This document shows, in pieces, positions 1-11,163 of a stretch of 64,000 bases of DNA (positions are counted from its first letter, which is position 1; each line of letters opens with the position of its first letter). The DNA comes from Fulvia fulva. Taxonomy: Eukaryota; Ascomycota; Dothideomycetes; Mycosphaerellales; Mycosphaerellaceae. The translations under genes were made by a program, and so were the position numbers. The stretch spans positions 3,596,001-3,660,000 of the forward strand of contig NC_063018.1 of NCBI RefSeq assembly GCF_020509005.1. Reading direction: 5' to 3'. The notes below the pieces were generated by a model. The model worked only from the letters and a program-made list of their open reading frames with translations. It ran no database searches and was not told where the DNA came from.

Positions 1-1500
1 TTACTAAAAAAACCGGCACTACCGTACCTTTTATACCGCGCCTAGGTTATTACCGCGCCCTACCCGACTTACTAGCGGTTAGTATAGTAGACGTCGACTA
101 GGTAAAGGTCCCGGAGTAGATAAAGTACTACCCGTATACCCCTCTCCTCTATATAAGTATAAGCTAGTTCCTCGGAACCGTAAGGCGAGTCTAGTAAAGT
201 AGTAGGACATAGCCGCCGATAGCGTACTACCTAAGGCTATTAAGCTAAAGCGTATTACTAAGTATAATACCGACGGTTTCCGAAAGGTATAGTATAATAG
301 TACGAGTAAGTAGTCTATTACGACTAAGAGCACCTCGATTATAGTGTCTTCTATATTCCGTAGTCTAAAAGTCGAGTATACTAAGCTATAGTACGAAACC
401 TAATACTCTATAACCGTATACTATATAAAGGCTTACCGTCCGTCTCTTCTTACGACATCGATCTCGAGTCGTCTATTACGCGTACGTTTATAATAACGAG
501 GCCGACTTCGACTTCTCTTCGCTCCCGGTATATAAGCGAATAATATCCTCTTTTCTCCTATAGTACTACGCTATAAGCTAGTCGAGATCGGTAGTAAGCT
601 TTACGTTATTCGAGCTAACGTCTTTATAAAGGTTGTCGTTGATAGTAGGGTCGTAGAGATCAGCCTATAGTAGAAAGAGGAGGATCTAACTAGGCTTCGC
701 GACGTCGTAGATAATAGCTATTTTATCTATACTATTAAATACGTTAATAATATCGATCTTACTTACGTTATTAACGATCGTATTACTTTATCTAATAGTT
801 CTAACTCGAAGAAGGATCTAGCCTAAGATATCCTAAAGACTAGTACTATACGTCCGTAGTACGACACCCTAACCGTATACCGTATAAAGGCTCGCCGTCC
901 CTTCTCCCGGATATACCGTAGACGTCTATCTCGACTTATCTAATACGCGTACGTCTATAAAAACGAGGCCGACTTCGACCTCTCTTCGCTTACGATAAGC
1001 CCGATACGCGTATATATATACTAATAAAGATATATTTACGTTCACTTTACTTACGACTCGTCTAATACGCTTACGTATACTTCGACTTTACTTCGCTTAT
1101 AACTCGTCTACTACGTATACGTATATAACGATAAAGACATCTTTAACTTCACTCCGCTCCTAGTATATAAGCGTATACTATAACCCTCTCCTAACTAGTC
1201 TCGTCGAGTTATACTATAAGCCGATTAAGATTAGTAGTAGCCCGCGAAGCTTATCTCGAATACCTTACTCGGCTTTGACGTAAGCTCTTACTAAAGTCTT
1301 ATAGATACTATTAGTAGGTTCTACTATACCTTAAAGGTGACTACTAAGCGTAGACTTACTATAGTCGCTAGCGGTCGGAGCTCTAAGCGCGTATACGCTA
1401 CCGTATAGGGTACTTACTCGCCTAATAGCTACGACTATAGATCTTAAGACAAGTCGGCGGCCGATTATTAAGGTAGAGGCTACGATAGACGGTAACTAAA
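1..1500 (+). pseudogene. RIP-degraded region with repeated coding-like unit
   Basis: I do not recognise this region. It is nearly free of CpA/TpG, so it has been through RIP. On the plus strand an imperfect unit recurs around 478-545, 948-995, 1005-1050 and 1108-1175. Its translations resemble one another: an aromatic-rich start (Y-A-Y-V-Y), N-N-E-A-D-F-D-F or a variant, then a short serine/leucine stretch. The copies do not share a frame (the first is in the frame starting at multiples of 3, the second and fourth one base earlier), so indels or introns separate them. The frame of the first copy is the one that carries a long coding remnant from about 1503. The region may be the 5' part of the same gene or element. 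Confidence 0.3.
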
Positions 1501-1502
1501 TC

Positions 1503-3122
1503 GTCTTAGCTAACGTAGATATAGCCGCGATTATAAAGGGTAAATTAGCTACTAAGATTATCTATACCGCTACGCTAAACTAGGGTATTAATAAAGAGGA
1601 TATTAAGCGATACGAGTACGGTATCTCGGTAATATAAAACAAGGTAGTCGCGTAGTTAAATATTAGTACGTTAGTCTAAGGGCCGGTAATAAAGTACGTT
1701 ACCGGCTTAGGTCTCGACTTTACTTCTTATAATACTAATTAACGGGCGTCTAGCCGTAATAGACATATCCGGTAACGCGCTATAAGCTCGAATATATCGA
1801 TACGGCCTAGCTACTTAGCTTTACGCTAGCGTATTTAAGTAGAGGCCTTTACTATAATAATAAGTCGAAGCGCCCGGCGGCGATTAACTTTATTACCTAC
1901 CCTCGGTTAAGGCTACTTAGCCCGATACTAATATAGCCTAAAGGGACGCCTTTTACTATATATTAACTACGATAGCGACTACTCGCGATAAGGTATTATA
2001 AAGAATCCTTAGTCGCTATCCAATAGTCTTAGAATACTAGCTTTTCGCTATCTAAAGGTAGTACGCTAGTAGGTAGACTAAATTTGAGTTCTAGACAACT
2101 CTAAGCGCCTTATATACGGTTCCTAAGTCTTTAGCGGCTCCGGTCGCTCGGGTAAGACTAAGCTTATAACTAGTAAGGGTTATAAACTCTCTATAACGGT
2201 AAAGGAGAACGTTCTATATAGTAGTAAGCGTAACTCGATATACGATAATCTCCTAGATATATACGTTAAGAACTATCTATAAGATAATTATCCTCTACGC
2301 GCTTACGCTCGCCTAGCCTCGCTCGCTAAACTTAGCGGTAAGCTAAAGTCTTCGCTAGAAAAGGGCATTAATAAAGTCGAGCTAATAATATATACTTTTT
2401 TACGGTAGCGATTAAATAGGTTTAACTCTATATATAAGTAGCGTATATTATACACGTTAAGAGGTCATATCCTTCGAGCTATTAGTAATAGCGTATCGCT
2501 AGCATTAAATCTTAAGTCCTAGGAGAAGGAAGGCAACCTACTAAACTATCCCGATTATATAGTACTAGTTAACGCGTTTACCTTTTTTAACGATTTTCTT
2601 CGGGAATCTTAGTCGAGCCCTCCTAGCTAGCTATAAGACGACTATAGCTCCGCTATTAACGAGTTAGGCGCTCTAGTAGAGATTACTAATAATCCGGCGG
2701 CCCTGTCTACTCGGTATATAGATATAGAGGGCAAGTACTTCGGACTATAGTAGTTAAGCGATTACTTACGACTAGTAGGTCGAGCCCTTAATACCTACCG
2801 TATATACGTTACCAGTAAGGCTAAGATTCTAATCGCTATACTTACGACTATTAGATTAGAGGACATTCGTAAGTACTAGGCTCCTAATCCTTAGTATAGA
2901 GTATAGGCGGAGATCGACGAGGCGACTACTATACCCGAGTCGATAATATTCGTACTATACGCTAAGTACTACTCGACTTAGGGACTACGTGTTCGTTTAA
3001 CCTACTAGTATAGGGACGAGAAGTAGTTAGGACCTATTACGCTAGGCTTGGTAGTCGTTACGAGAGAGAAAGGTAGAACGTATAAGAATACCGTATCCCT
3101 TCGGTACCTAGACCCGCCTTAG
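1503..3122 (+). pseudogene. RIP-degraded long reading frame of unknown function
   Basis: One plus-strand frame (codons starting at multiples of 3) reads for about 540 codons. The interruptions are mostly TAA or TAG, as expected from RIP of CAA, CAG or TGG codons. The translation has normal protein character: charged and hydrophobic residues alternate and low-complexity sequence is absent. Around 2130-2165 it contains G-S-G-R-S-G-K-T, which fits the Walker A pattern GxxxxGK(S/T). No Walker B or other family motif could be assigned. The C-terminal third, about 2690-3110, is the best preserved. I see no reverse transcriptase, integrase or DDE motif. It could be a host gene duplicated and then RIPped, or a cargo or structural protein of a mobile element. 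Copia E begins 171 bp downstream. Confidence 0.4.
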
Positions 3123-3292
3123 TAACTTTAAGCGAGCTATCGAGAATAGCTTCTCTAGTAACAAGCTCTATACCTAATAGTATATACCTAAAAAGCTATA
3201 GTAGCTACCGAACTAGAAATTCTATAGCGGTAGAATTACTAGCGTTAGCGGTATAGATAAGTTTAAGCTAAGTAAAGTAGACTATTAAATAG

Positions 3293-3520
3293 GTACGGAT
3301 TACGTAGCCGTAGAAGATAGGAATTGTAGATTATATAAATAAAGAAGGACCTATTAGGATAGCGTATATCTATATATAGTATCGCTAGTTAATAGTATAG
3401 CTAGATACTAGGTATCCGGATATTTACTAGCCTATAGGCTAGTAAACCCTAGTTACGTAATCTAGTTATATAATATACCTATACCTATATACTTGACCTA
3501 CGGCCTATATGTTCTTAACA
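3293..3520 (-). repeat. 3' LTR of copia E
   Basis: This repeat matches 32246-32479 over its whole length. Shared blocks include the start (tattaaataggtacg against tatcaaataggtacg), an internal block ending in ctagtaaaccctag, and the terminal gttcttaaca/gttcttaata. It lies at the 3' end of the minus-strand element. The bases just after it on the plus strand, ctcctacttagg, also follow the 3' LTR of copia B and correspond to the reverse complement of a polypurine tract. Most differences between the two LTRs are of RIP type. Confidence 0.9.
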
Positions 3521-3703
3521 CTCCTACTTAGGCTATATAGTCTCCTACAATCCCTTTACGTAAGCTAGAGCTACCTTATAAAGTTTTAGAACTACTAGCT
3601 ATCAAGGGGCTTTATTAACCTATTAGTAGCTATATCCTTTATATAGTAGTAGTCTACTATAATCTTCTTCTACTACTAGAGATGTCTAATATAGTTATAT
3701 ATA
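3521..3703 (-). pseudogene. copia E polypurine tract and RNase H 3' end
   Basis: This short internal piece of copia E lies between its 3' LTR and pogo copy 1. The reverse complement of ctcctacttagg is the probable polypurine tract. The rest aligns with copia B at 34014-34190 (shared block tactactagagatg/tactactagaggtg and tctaatatagttata), which encodes the end of the RNase H domain. RIP has removed any open frame. The sequence resumes at 4837 after the pogo insertion. Confidence 0.75.
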
Positions 3704-4836
3704 ACGTGCTTTACTACCGAGCGGGCTATACTACCGAGCGGGCCACTTTTACTAAGAACTATACTACTTCTATAGATATAGCTATATAACTACTATTATA
3801 GCGTATATTGTCTTCAAACGAGGCCAAACTGACCTTCGCTATCTAGGCCACGAAACGCGACGCGATAATCACGAATCGACTTGCTATAAAGGTATACGAC
3901 GCGTCTCGAACTATACTAGGGTATCGATTAAATAGACGACCTCCTCGGGGTGACTACGAGCCTGATTCAAAGAAGCTTATAGAGCTAGAAGAGAGGGTGA
4001 TACTTGAGTATATACACGAGCTAGATCTTAGAGGTTTCCCGCTATTAAAGGCTAGTATACGAGTAATAGCCGATTCATTACTATAAGAGAAGGGTCTTAA
4101 GCCCGCTAGTCTTAATTAGACAGACAGGTTCATTAGGCGGCATTGTAAGCTAAAGGTTCGTATAACACGTAGATACGATCGTTAGCGAGCCCTAATAGAA
4201 GACCTAGACGTTATCGACAAGTAGTTCTTACTTATACGTAATATAAAGGAGAAGTATAGTATCCTTAACTAGGACACCTATAACTTCGACGAGACAGGGT
4301 TTATAATAGGTGTCATTACGTCTTAGAGCGTCGTTACGGGTTTAGAAAGGCGTAGTAGAAAGAGGAAGGTCGTTTAATAGGGCAACAGAGAGGGAGTAGA
4401 GAGATAGCGCATTAGATAGCTCTTATACAAAGCGAGATTAGTAAGCTACGCAAGTCTAACGAGGCCCTTATATAGTAGAAAGTACGAAAGCGTAAGTACA
4501 TTTAGTCTAGAGGGTCTCTAACCTTCGATAAGGCGTCGTAATTAATACCTCTAGAGGATACTAGGAGGTAGGAAGTAAGTAGAGAGTCGCTAGATAGTGT
4601 TCGGCTAGTACTAAGGCTACGACGCTATAAGCGATATAGCGAGTCGGGGTATAACGTACGTACCTATCAAGTAGACTCACTAGATAGCGAAGAATCTAAA
4701 GAGGAATTGTCCTCCTAGTAACGATTCTATAGGATGTCGTCGTATTAAGATACCGTCGTAATTAAAGTAGAAGTAGTATAGTTCTTAGTAAAAGTAGCCC
4801 GCTCGGTAGTATAGCCCGCTCGGTAGTAAAGTACGT
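3704..4836 (+). mobile_element. pogo/Fot1-like element copy 1, DDE core deleted
   Basis: This is a 1133 bp element with terminal inverted repeats of about 40 bp, acgtgctttactaccgag at the left and its complement at the right, flanked by the dinucleotide TA as in the Tc1/mariner/pogo superfamily. Each terminus carries the motif CTACCGAGCGGGC twice, about 17 bp apart. A second copy of exactly the same length lies inverted at 12348-13480. Full Fot1/pogo elements are usually near 2 kb. Here the middle of the transposase is missing, so the element is a non-autonomous deletion derivative. It interrupts copia E. Confidence 0.9.
3808..4718 (+). pseudogene. pogo-type transposase remnant (N-terminal DNA-binding part plus tail)
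   Basis: The frame from 3808 (the Met codon now reads TTG) encodes about 190 residues resembling the N-terminus of fungal pogo/Fot1 transposases: a psq-like helix-turn-helix, then a CENP-B/Tc5-like DNA-binding region. It ends with N-F-D-E-T-G-F near 4282-4302, where the Asp at about residue 161 matches the first catalytic Asp of the DDE domain. After G-N-R-E the coding match stops abruptly. The typical basic, glutamine/arginine-rich C-terminal tail then follows in another frame and ends at TAG 4716-4718. The second and third catalytic acidic residues are absent. In-frame TAGs reflect RIP. The encoded protein could not catalyse transposition. Confidence 0.8.
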
Positions 4837-4896
4837 TAATATTAATATACTTTAACCTTTTATATATATAGGCATCTTTAATAAGTATTAAAGCGG

Positions 4897-5081
4897 TGTT
4901 ATAAGTAGGTATAAGTATATAGTCGGGTAAGGTACAAGTCGAATAGATGTTCTATCTAAGGGAGGCGCGGAGGGCGCGAGAGTTATATACGGGCGCTAAG
5001 CCGCTAGTCGGATTAGTTAGCGGGCGCGAGGTCTAGGTACGTGCCCGCGGGTTTAAGTAAATATACGCCGGTACGGTAATA
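4897..5081 (-). repeat. 3' LTR of the Ty3/gypsy element
   Basis: This LTR starts tgttataagtagg and ends gtacggtaata. Read on the minus strand it begins TATTACCGTACCGGCG, an ancestral TGTTACC with one RIP change. It is nearly identical to 16609-16793. The adjoining internal sequence actacccccctcttagag is, on the minus strand, a purine-rich run directly upstream of the LTR and is the likely polypurine tract. The target duplication AGCGG lies at 4892-4896. Confidence 0.93.
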
Positions 5082-6808
5082 CTACCCCCCTCTTAGAGTA
5101 CGCTCTAGAGTACTCTCCTCTCCTCTTATATCTTTTATATCTATTATATCTCCTATTGTCTTCGTAAACACCTTATTATCTATTAGACTATATATATCGC
5201 TCTCTTTCTTATAAGCCCGGAGGCCTCGTTCTACCGGTATTAGAGCTATCGCTACTTATACTAGTTAGCGCGCTATACGTATGCCTATAGCATTCTTATT
5301 TGGTATCTAGTCTATAGGTAGTTAAAAACTAGGTAGCTTAGTCGCTCTTAGGTAGTTATAGTAAAAGTCGGCTATAGAGGCGGCGGTAGTCTTAATAACC
5401 TAGTCCGTAGCTTTATAGGATAGCTTATTATATCTAATGTATTTCACTAAGTATTCCTAATATAGCTGCTTACCTCCTACCGGTATTAGTCCTCGCGGCT
5501 ATCTCTTCTTATAGTCTAGAATTTGCTTAACTTCCTATTAATCGGGTTTAGCGGGATCGGCTTCGTATTATTCGTCGTCGACAATTCGGATCGGTAGTAG
5601 TACGGGTTATATCTATCCTATAATCGGCGGATAAACTAGTATAAGAAGGTGTAAGTAGAAGCGATTATCGATATTTAAAGTAGTTAGGAGCTCTACTTTA
5701 TAAGTGTTACCCGGTAGTACCTCTATAATTACGTACGGTCTAGACTACTTTATATCTATCTTACGAGAAGGTCTCTCTATTGTCTAGTTCTTAGTGCTTA
5801 CCTATACTTCGTCGCCTTCGGCGTACCGTAGTATAGGTATACGCGTCTAGTTTACGTACTTAGCTTAGACTACTTATACTAAGGCTATCTACTATCGTAA
5901 GTGTTAGTATATCTCTTATATCTTAGCCGTAAACTTGTCCGCGGACTCGGCGTCTAGTCGCTATTTATATAGCATTAGTAGTATAGGCAAGTCTAAGTCG
6001 AACTTAGAGAACCTTAGATTACGCCTAGTATTAGCGTAGAACGGCGAGATGCCTATTATCACGGACACTATATTATTTACTATAAACTTAGCTAATAGAG
6101 TCTAATCTAGCTAGTCGTCCTAGGCATAGTTAATAAAGATACGTAGGTATTACTCTATTACTTTATTCGTGTTCTCCGACTGTCTATCTATTTCTAGGTA
6201 GAACGACGAAGATAGCTTTCGATTAATACTAAGTAGCGCGTATATCCTACGCTAGAATACGGAAACCTATTACGTACTACGATCCGAGACAATAGACTTC
6301 GGGAGCCTATATCTACTAAACACGTACTTAAGGAATACTAGTACGTAATACTCTACTATTATCGAGGTAATAAGAATAATATGTCGCTCCTTAGTTAAGC
6401 GGTATATAACGGTTCTAATGTTCTCGTACGTTTGTCCGTCGACTACGCTTATTCCCTTCGGTAGTTTGACTACGAAGTTAATAGAGATATCCTCCTAAGC
6501 GCTAAATAGTACTAGTAGCGGTCTTAATAGCCCTAGGTACTAGATATTAGTATTCTTATTTGTACGGTAAGCGCGGTAGGCACGTATATAGCTCTTAATA
6601 AATCTTACGATACCTAGCTAGGTATAGTTACGAGCTACTAAATTATACGTCTTCTCGTCCCCTAAGTAACTAGCTACTATATAGTCGTAGAAAGCCTATA
6701 CGATACGAGTACGTACCGGGATTTCACCTTTATCTAGATTGTCTTCTAACTCCGGAGGAACGAATAGGCTATAGCTACTATATATATTCTTAATATATAT
6801 TATGTATC
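5082..6808 (-). pseudogene. gypsy integrase remnant
   Basis: The minus strand encodes the 3' end of pol. Around 6150-6215 the reverse complement reads Y-L-E-I-D-R-Q-S-E-N-T-N-K, the RIPped form of the gypsy integrase block HPxTDGQTExxN that carries the catalytic Glu. It is followed by F-I-N-Y-A and the acidic tryptophan-rich block seen in element H at about 51490-51540. The C-terminal extension runs toward the polypurine tract. Stop codons are frequent. The upstream part of pol resumes at 11164 beyond the LINE. Confidence 0.75.
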
Positions 6809-6847
6809 AAACTAGGCAAGACGGCTAAGGTCTCACACCAACAAAAT

Positions 6848-7585
6848 ATGGTTATTGCCCATGGGATGACCACAAAGTTTGACATTGAAGGAGACCTTAA
6901 GAGGCTGCAGGACCAGAACCAGGCTGTATGCCCAGGGCTACAGATCACAAAAGCAGCATGGGTCAACAGAAAGACAAAGGACACAAAGAGAGAGTCTTCT
7001 CTAGTGCTCTGGATAGGCACTGTAGAACAGGCAAACACCGTGCTTGACAAGGGCATCTTCTGGGAATGCGAAAGAATGGACACAGAAATCCATAGAAGCA
7101 CCCACAGACTACTGCAATGTTTCAAGTGCCAACAGTATGGTCATATCTCTACTAGATGCCCAAGCCAAAAGGACACTTGTTCCCACTGTGCTGGTAGCCA
7201 CAAAGTACAGAATTGCACAGCCCCAAAGAGTGAAGCCAGATGTGCATGCTGTGGAAAGAAACACCCTTCCTGGTCCCAAGACTGCACAGCTAGGATTGAG
7301 GCAAAGAGGAGGGCAAGAGAAGCCAGGATCAACACCCCTATCAGATTCCAGACAGGGACAATCACCCAAGAACCCCTAAGGACTGTCTACAACCCTCTGA
7401 AAAGAGGCAGAACAGAAGAGACCACACAGGCCCAAGGCCACCCTGCTATAGGTAGACCAAAATCAATTGTGGTTGCAGGAAGAGACCCGTCACAAAGCAG
7501 GCTCAACCTTACCACAATCCCAAATAGCAGCCAGCAGCAGGAAGCACGAGAAGACCAGCAGGAGACCAGCATGGATGAGTCATGA
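6848..7585 (+). CDS. LINE ORF1 protein, gag-like nucleic-acid-binding (5'-truncated)
   Basis: An open frame of 245 codons. The frame stays open upstream of ATG 6848 to the truncation point at 6809, and homology to the other LINE (about 40600 onward) continues across it, so this Met is internal to the original ORF1. Residues 1-85 correspond to the end of an RRM-like region. Three zinc knuckles follow: C91-C94-H99-C104 (CX2CX4HX4C), C111-C114-H118-C123 (CX2CX3HX4C) and C132-C135-H139-C146 (CX2CX3HX6C). A basic, low-complexity tail of Q, R, S and T ends the protein. ORF1 proteins bind the LINE RNA to form the retrotransposition particle. The stop TGA overlaps the ORF2 start as ATGA, a typical reinitiation arrangement. 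The missing N-terminus makes function unlikely. Confidence 0.88.
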   Translation: MVIAHGMTTKFDIEGDLKRLQDQNQAVCPGLQITKAAWVNRKTKDTKRESSLVLWIGTVEQANTVLDKGIFWECERMDTEIHRSTHRLLQCFKCQQYGHISTRCPSQKDTCSHCAGSHKVQNCTAPKSEARCACCGKKHPSWSQDCTARIEAKRRAREARINTPIRFQTGTITQEPLRTVYNPLKRGRTEETTQAQGHPAIGRPKSIVVAGRDPSQSRLNLTTIPNSSQQQEAREDQQETSMDES

Positions 7586-10500
7586 TTGAGACACCCAATC
7601 TTACCACTATCCAGTACAATGTCAACAAAAGCCAGCACAAGGTCCAGAGAAGCTTTCTCCAAGCACTGGACCCAAAGAAACACCTAGTTATTGCAGTCCA
7701 GGAACCTTGGATCAACAGCAAATCTAACAGACCATCTACTGCTAACGACCCAAGGTATCACACACTCCTAGCCAAACAAGGCACCCCTATAACATGCATG
7801 TACATCAGCAAAGAGATGGCAACAGACAGCTGGGAACAAATCCAACAGGAAGGGGGAGACATCACCTCAGTCAGACTCAACACCAACCAAGGCAGCATCC
7901 ACATCCACAGTGTATACAACCCACCCCCCAGCTCCAGAAGCAGCACCCAGCTGGGCACACTACAACAGCTGCCAGACATCCTGCAGAGTGACTCCCAACA
8001 CATCGTGCTGGGAGACTTCAACTTGCACCATCCTACATGGGGATCAGACTTTGCACCTGCCCATCACTTCCTAGCTAACAGACTCCTCTCCACTACCCAA
8101 AGCAACAACATGCACCTAGTTACCCCAAAGGGCCTAACTACCTGGTCACAGAGAGCAAGCTCAAGCACCATTGACCTGTGCTTTGCATCACATGACCTGC
8201 AGCAGAAGGTCACCAGATGCTGGGTTAACCAGGACTTGGAGTCCTCATCAGATCACCTCCCAATTCAGGTGGAGTTTGAAACACAGACACAGCAGGAAGG
8301 AGACCTAGAACCTCAGCTGGCCTGGAAGGCAGCCAACTGGGAACAGATCAGACAAGACCTGGAACAGAAGCTAGCTGGACTAGAGACCAGGAGACTGGAA
8401 ACAGCCTTAGACATAGACCAAGCAGTGGCAGAACTGGTTAGAACAATGCAGGAAACTGCGGCAGCCCACACCAGAGAAAAGAAACAGTCACTGTACCAGA
8501 AGCCATTCTGGACAAAGGAATGCTCAGAGAAGGTCAAGGCAGCCAGGCAGGCCAGGAGAGCCCTTACCCAGAGTCACTCCCAGGAAGCATGGGACAGATA
8601 CAACCAGGCAACCAGAGACAAGAAGGCCCAGATCAAGAGGGACAAGATGCTGGAGTGGAGGTCAACAGTTGGATCCATTACCCAGAATCCTGAGAAGATG
8701 TGGAAACTAGCAAAGTGGGCAAGACAACCCACACAGGACAGAAACATGCTGCCCCAGTTTCCAAACATTGAAGACCAGGAAGGAGTAATCCAACACACTC
8801 TCCCAGGAAAGGCACAGGCATTGGGGAAACATTTCTTTGGCACACAGGTAGAAGCTGACCTGCAGGATCTGGAGGGCAGTGTGTATCCAACACCACTAGA
8901 GCAATCCTGCACAGTGGGAGAGGGAGAGATCAAGAGCATCATTAAGACACTTTCAGGAAACAAGGCCCCAGGACCAGATGGGATTCCAAACTTGTTCATC
9001 AAGACATGCAAGGACCAGATCTCCCCTGCACTGTCAAACATCTTTTCACAGTGCATGGCCCAAGGACACTGCCCTAAACACTTCAAGGAGTCACTGACTG
9101 TGGTCTTGAGAAAACCACAGAAAGAGGACTACACAAAGCTAAAGGCATACAGACCTATTGCCTTGCTCAACACACTAGGCAAACTCCTGGAAAAGATCAT
9201 AGCAGAAAGGCTGACAAACCTAGCTGAAGAACATGGAATCCTTCCTGAAGAACAGATGGGAGGCAGGAAACAAAGATCAACACTAACAGCTGTGGAACTT
9301 ATCACAGAGCAGATCAAGACCCTATGGCACTTTGGGAACAACAAAGCAGCCACACTCCTCTCACTAGACATATCAGGAGCCTTTGACAATGTCTCACACC
9401 AGAGGCTGATCCACATCCTGAAACAGAAGGCTATCCCCAACTGGACAGTCCAGTTTATCCAGTCCTTCCTCAGAGGCAGAACCACAAGACTAAGACTGGG
9501 CAGATACAAATCTGACAGCATGCCTACATAGACAGGAATCCCACAGGGATCAACAATGTCTCCAATCCTGTTTCTCCTCTTTATGGCAGACCTGCCAGCA
9601 AAGCTAAACTCCAGAAACACATCAGCCTCAGGGTTTGTAGATGACACAAACATCCTAGCCTGGTCAGACAGCACAGAAGAGAACTGCAGAATCTTGCAGA
9701 AGAAACACAAGGAATGTGAGGAATGGGCCAGGAAACATGGAGCCAGATTTGCCCCAGAGAAGTATCAACTCATCCACTTCAGTAGAGCCAGAAACAGACA
9801 CAATATGCAAGCCCTAATCACTATTCAGGGACACACAACAGAACCCTCAAGTGAATTAAGGGTGCTAGGAATATGGATGGATCCAAAGCTCAGCTGGGGA
9901 CCACAGGTCAAGAAAGCACAGGCAAGAGCAGACAACAACAGGCAATCAATTGACAGGCTTACAGCCTCCACATGGGGAGCCACATTTGCGAAAGCAAAGG
10001 TTATGTACAAGGCCATTGTGAAGCCAGCCATGCTATATAGAGCCCAGATCTGGTCAGCCCAAGACAAGATCCCAAAGAGAATTGCAGATCCCATCAGCAG
10101 AGCCCAAGCCTCCTGTCTGAAAAAGGTGCTTGGAGCATACAAGTCAACTCCAACAAGGGTGGTCGAAATGGAGTCTGGCTCCCCACCAGCCAAGCTCTAC
10201 CTTCAAGGGTTGAGATACCAGTATGCAGGAAAGACGTCTGCATACCCAGCCCAGCTAGTAATCCAGAAGGCAGTCAACAAAATCAGGAGCCAGTGCACAA
10301 GAAGGCACAGACAAGCAAGACCCAATCCAGCCCCACAGAAGCAGCAGGACCTGCAGAAGTTCAAAGAACTAACAGAACAGCTGCACCCAGCCCAGCAGGA
10401 ACAGGACAGAAGGGCTCAAGGGAGAGGATCAGCAGCCAGCCAAGGGAAGAAGCAACAGTCTCTAGCTGAAAGGATGGCAGGACTCCTCTGGAAGACTGAA

Positions 10501-10968
10501 TGGACAAGAACCCCACAGAGGCCAGGAACCCCAAAGGCACTCTAACAGTTTGGTAGCCACAACTACCTACTGTACTCAGACCTGACTAGGTCAGAAGCAA
10601 GCATAGCAATACAAATCCGCTCTGAACACATCGGAGTCAGGGCATACCTGCATCAGAGAAAAGTCCCAGGTATCGAAGACAAGAGTTGCCCATGCGGCTA
10701 CCTGTCCCAGAATGTCGAACATAGACTTCTGGTTTGCAAAGAATGGAGTACAGGGAGAGGTGAATGGAGGGCAAGGGCAAGGAACAGAAACTTCCAAGCC
10801 ATGATCAGCAATAAGGGAGACCTCCAGAGAATTACAAGGTGGATCATCCACCAAGGATTTTTGGAGCAGTTCTCTCTTACTAGGGAAACAGAGAGATGGA
10901 TTGAGGAGAGAAAGAAGGAGGAGGAGAGCAGGAAGAGGGGGACAACTCTAGGGTTGCAGACAAGGTAG
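7582..10968 (+). pseudogene. LINE ORF2: endonuclease-reverse transcriptase with two stop codons
   Basis: A 1128-codon frame with two interruptions, TAG at 9529-9531 (codon 650) and TAA at 10543-10545 (codon 988). An APE-like endonuclease fills about residues 5-235: Q-Y-N-V-N near the start, V-Q-E-P-W, the catalytic G-D-F-N-L-H-H-P near residue 143 and S-D-H-L-P near 222. The reverse transcriptase includes G-P-D-G-I-P-N, L-L-N-T-L-G-K, D-I-S-G-A-F-D, G-I-P-Q-G-S and the active site F-V-D-D (Asp687-Asp688). At the C-terminus is a CCHC motif, C1036-C1038-H1047-C1052 (CX1CX8HX4C), common in fungal Tad-like LINEs. I see no RNase H domain between RT and CCHC. The first stop sits in the RT just before the conserved G-I-P-Q-G. 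Both stops could be CAG/CAA codons changed by one C-to-T at CpA. Confidence 0.92.
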
Positions 10969-11163
10969 TCAGAGGCTAACCACCATGACACTAGTGCACC
11001 CTAATGGAAGGAAAACTGAGAACTCATGGCAAGGAAGCTATTAGAGAAGGAGAGGAGGTTTTTACCTAGGAATAGGTTTCCTACCTTATGTAGTAACATA
11101 TATAGACATAAACCCGCATGGGCCGGAGGGCACCACAACGGGTAAATGAATCATCTATCTATC
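10969..11163 (+). other. LINE 3' UTR and simple-repeat tail
   Basis: This is the sequence after the ORF2 stop. It contains an A/G-rich stretch, a block cctacc...taacatatatagacata, then catgggccggagggc and a terminal (ATCT)n tail at about 11151-11163. The RIPped LINEs at 38888 (end near 44843) and, inverted, at 23858 and 51773 have a comparable 3' end: cataggccggatagggtcc, then aatgacaaat and (ATCT)n. The reverse transcriptase probably recognises this structure. A tetranucleotide tail instead of poly(A) is the family trait. Confidence 0.75.

Larger units (their letters stand above)
6809..11163 (+). mobile_element. young, 5'-truncated Tad-like LINE (LINE-1 of this window)
   Basis: This non-LTR retrotransposon has two overlapping ORFs and a 3' tail of short ATCT-type repeats. 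It is flanked by a 15 bp duplication TATATATTATGTATC (6794-6808 and 11164-11178). The 6 bases actagg also match three bases further on, so the duplication may originally have been about 23 bp. Compared with the LINE at 38888-44843, it lacks the 5' UTR and about 190 codons of ORF1, a normal outcome of incomplete target-primed reverse transcription. In contrast to the surrounding RIPped DNA it is rich in CpA/TpG and very poor in CpG. Confidence 0.93.

Noticed and set aside
79..333. 84-codon minus-strand open frame
   Set aside because: It lies in RIPped DNA opposite a plus-strand remnant. RIP removes CAA/CAG/TGG on one strand and can leave chance open frames; no motif or homologue is visible.
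6790..7125. Minus-strand open frames opposite LINE ORF1 and ORF2 (also 7109-7369, 7387-7683, 8574-9086, 9129-9710, 9825-10193, 10591-10991)
   Set aside because: They are the reverse of clear coding sequence with zinc knuckles, endonuclease and RT motifs. Their translations are hydrophobic and serine/leucine-rich, as expected from antisense reading.
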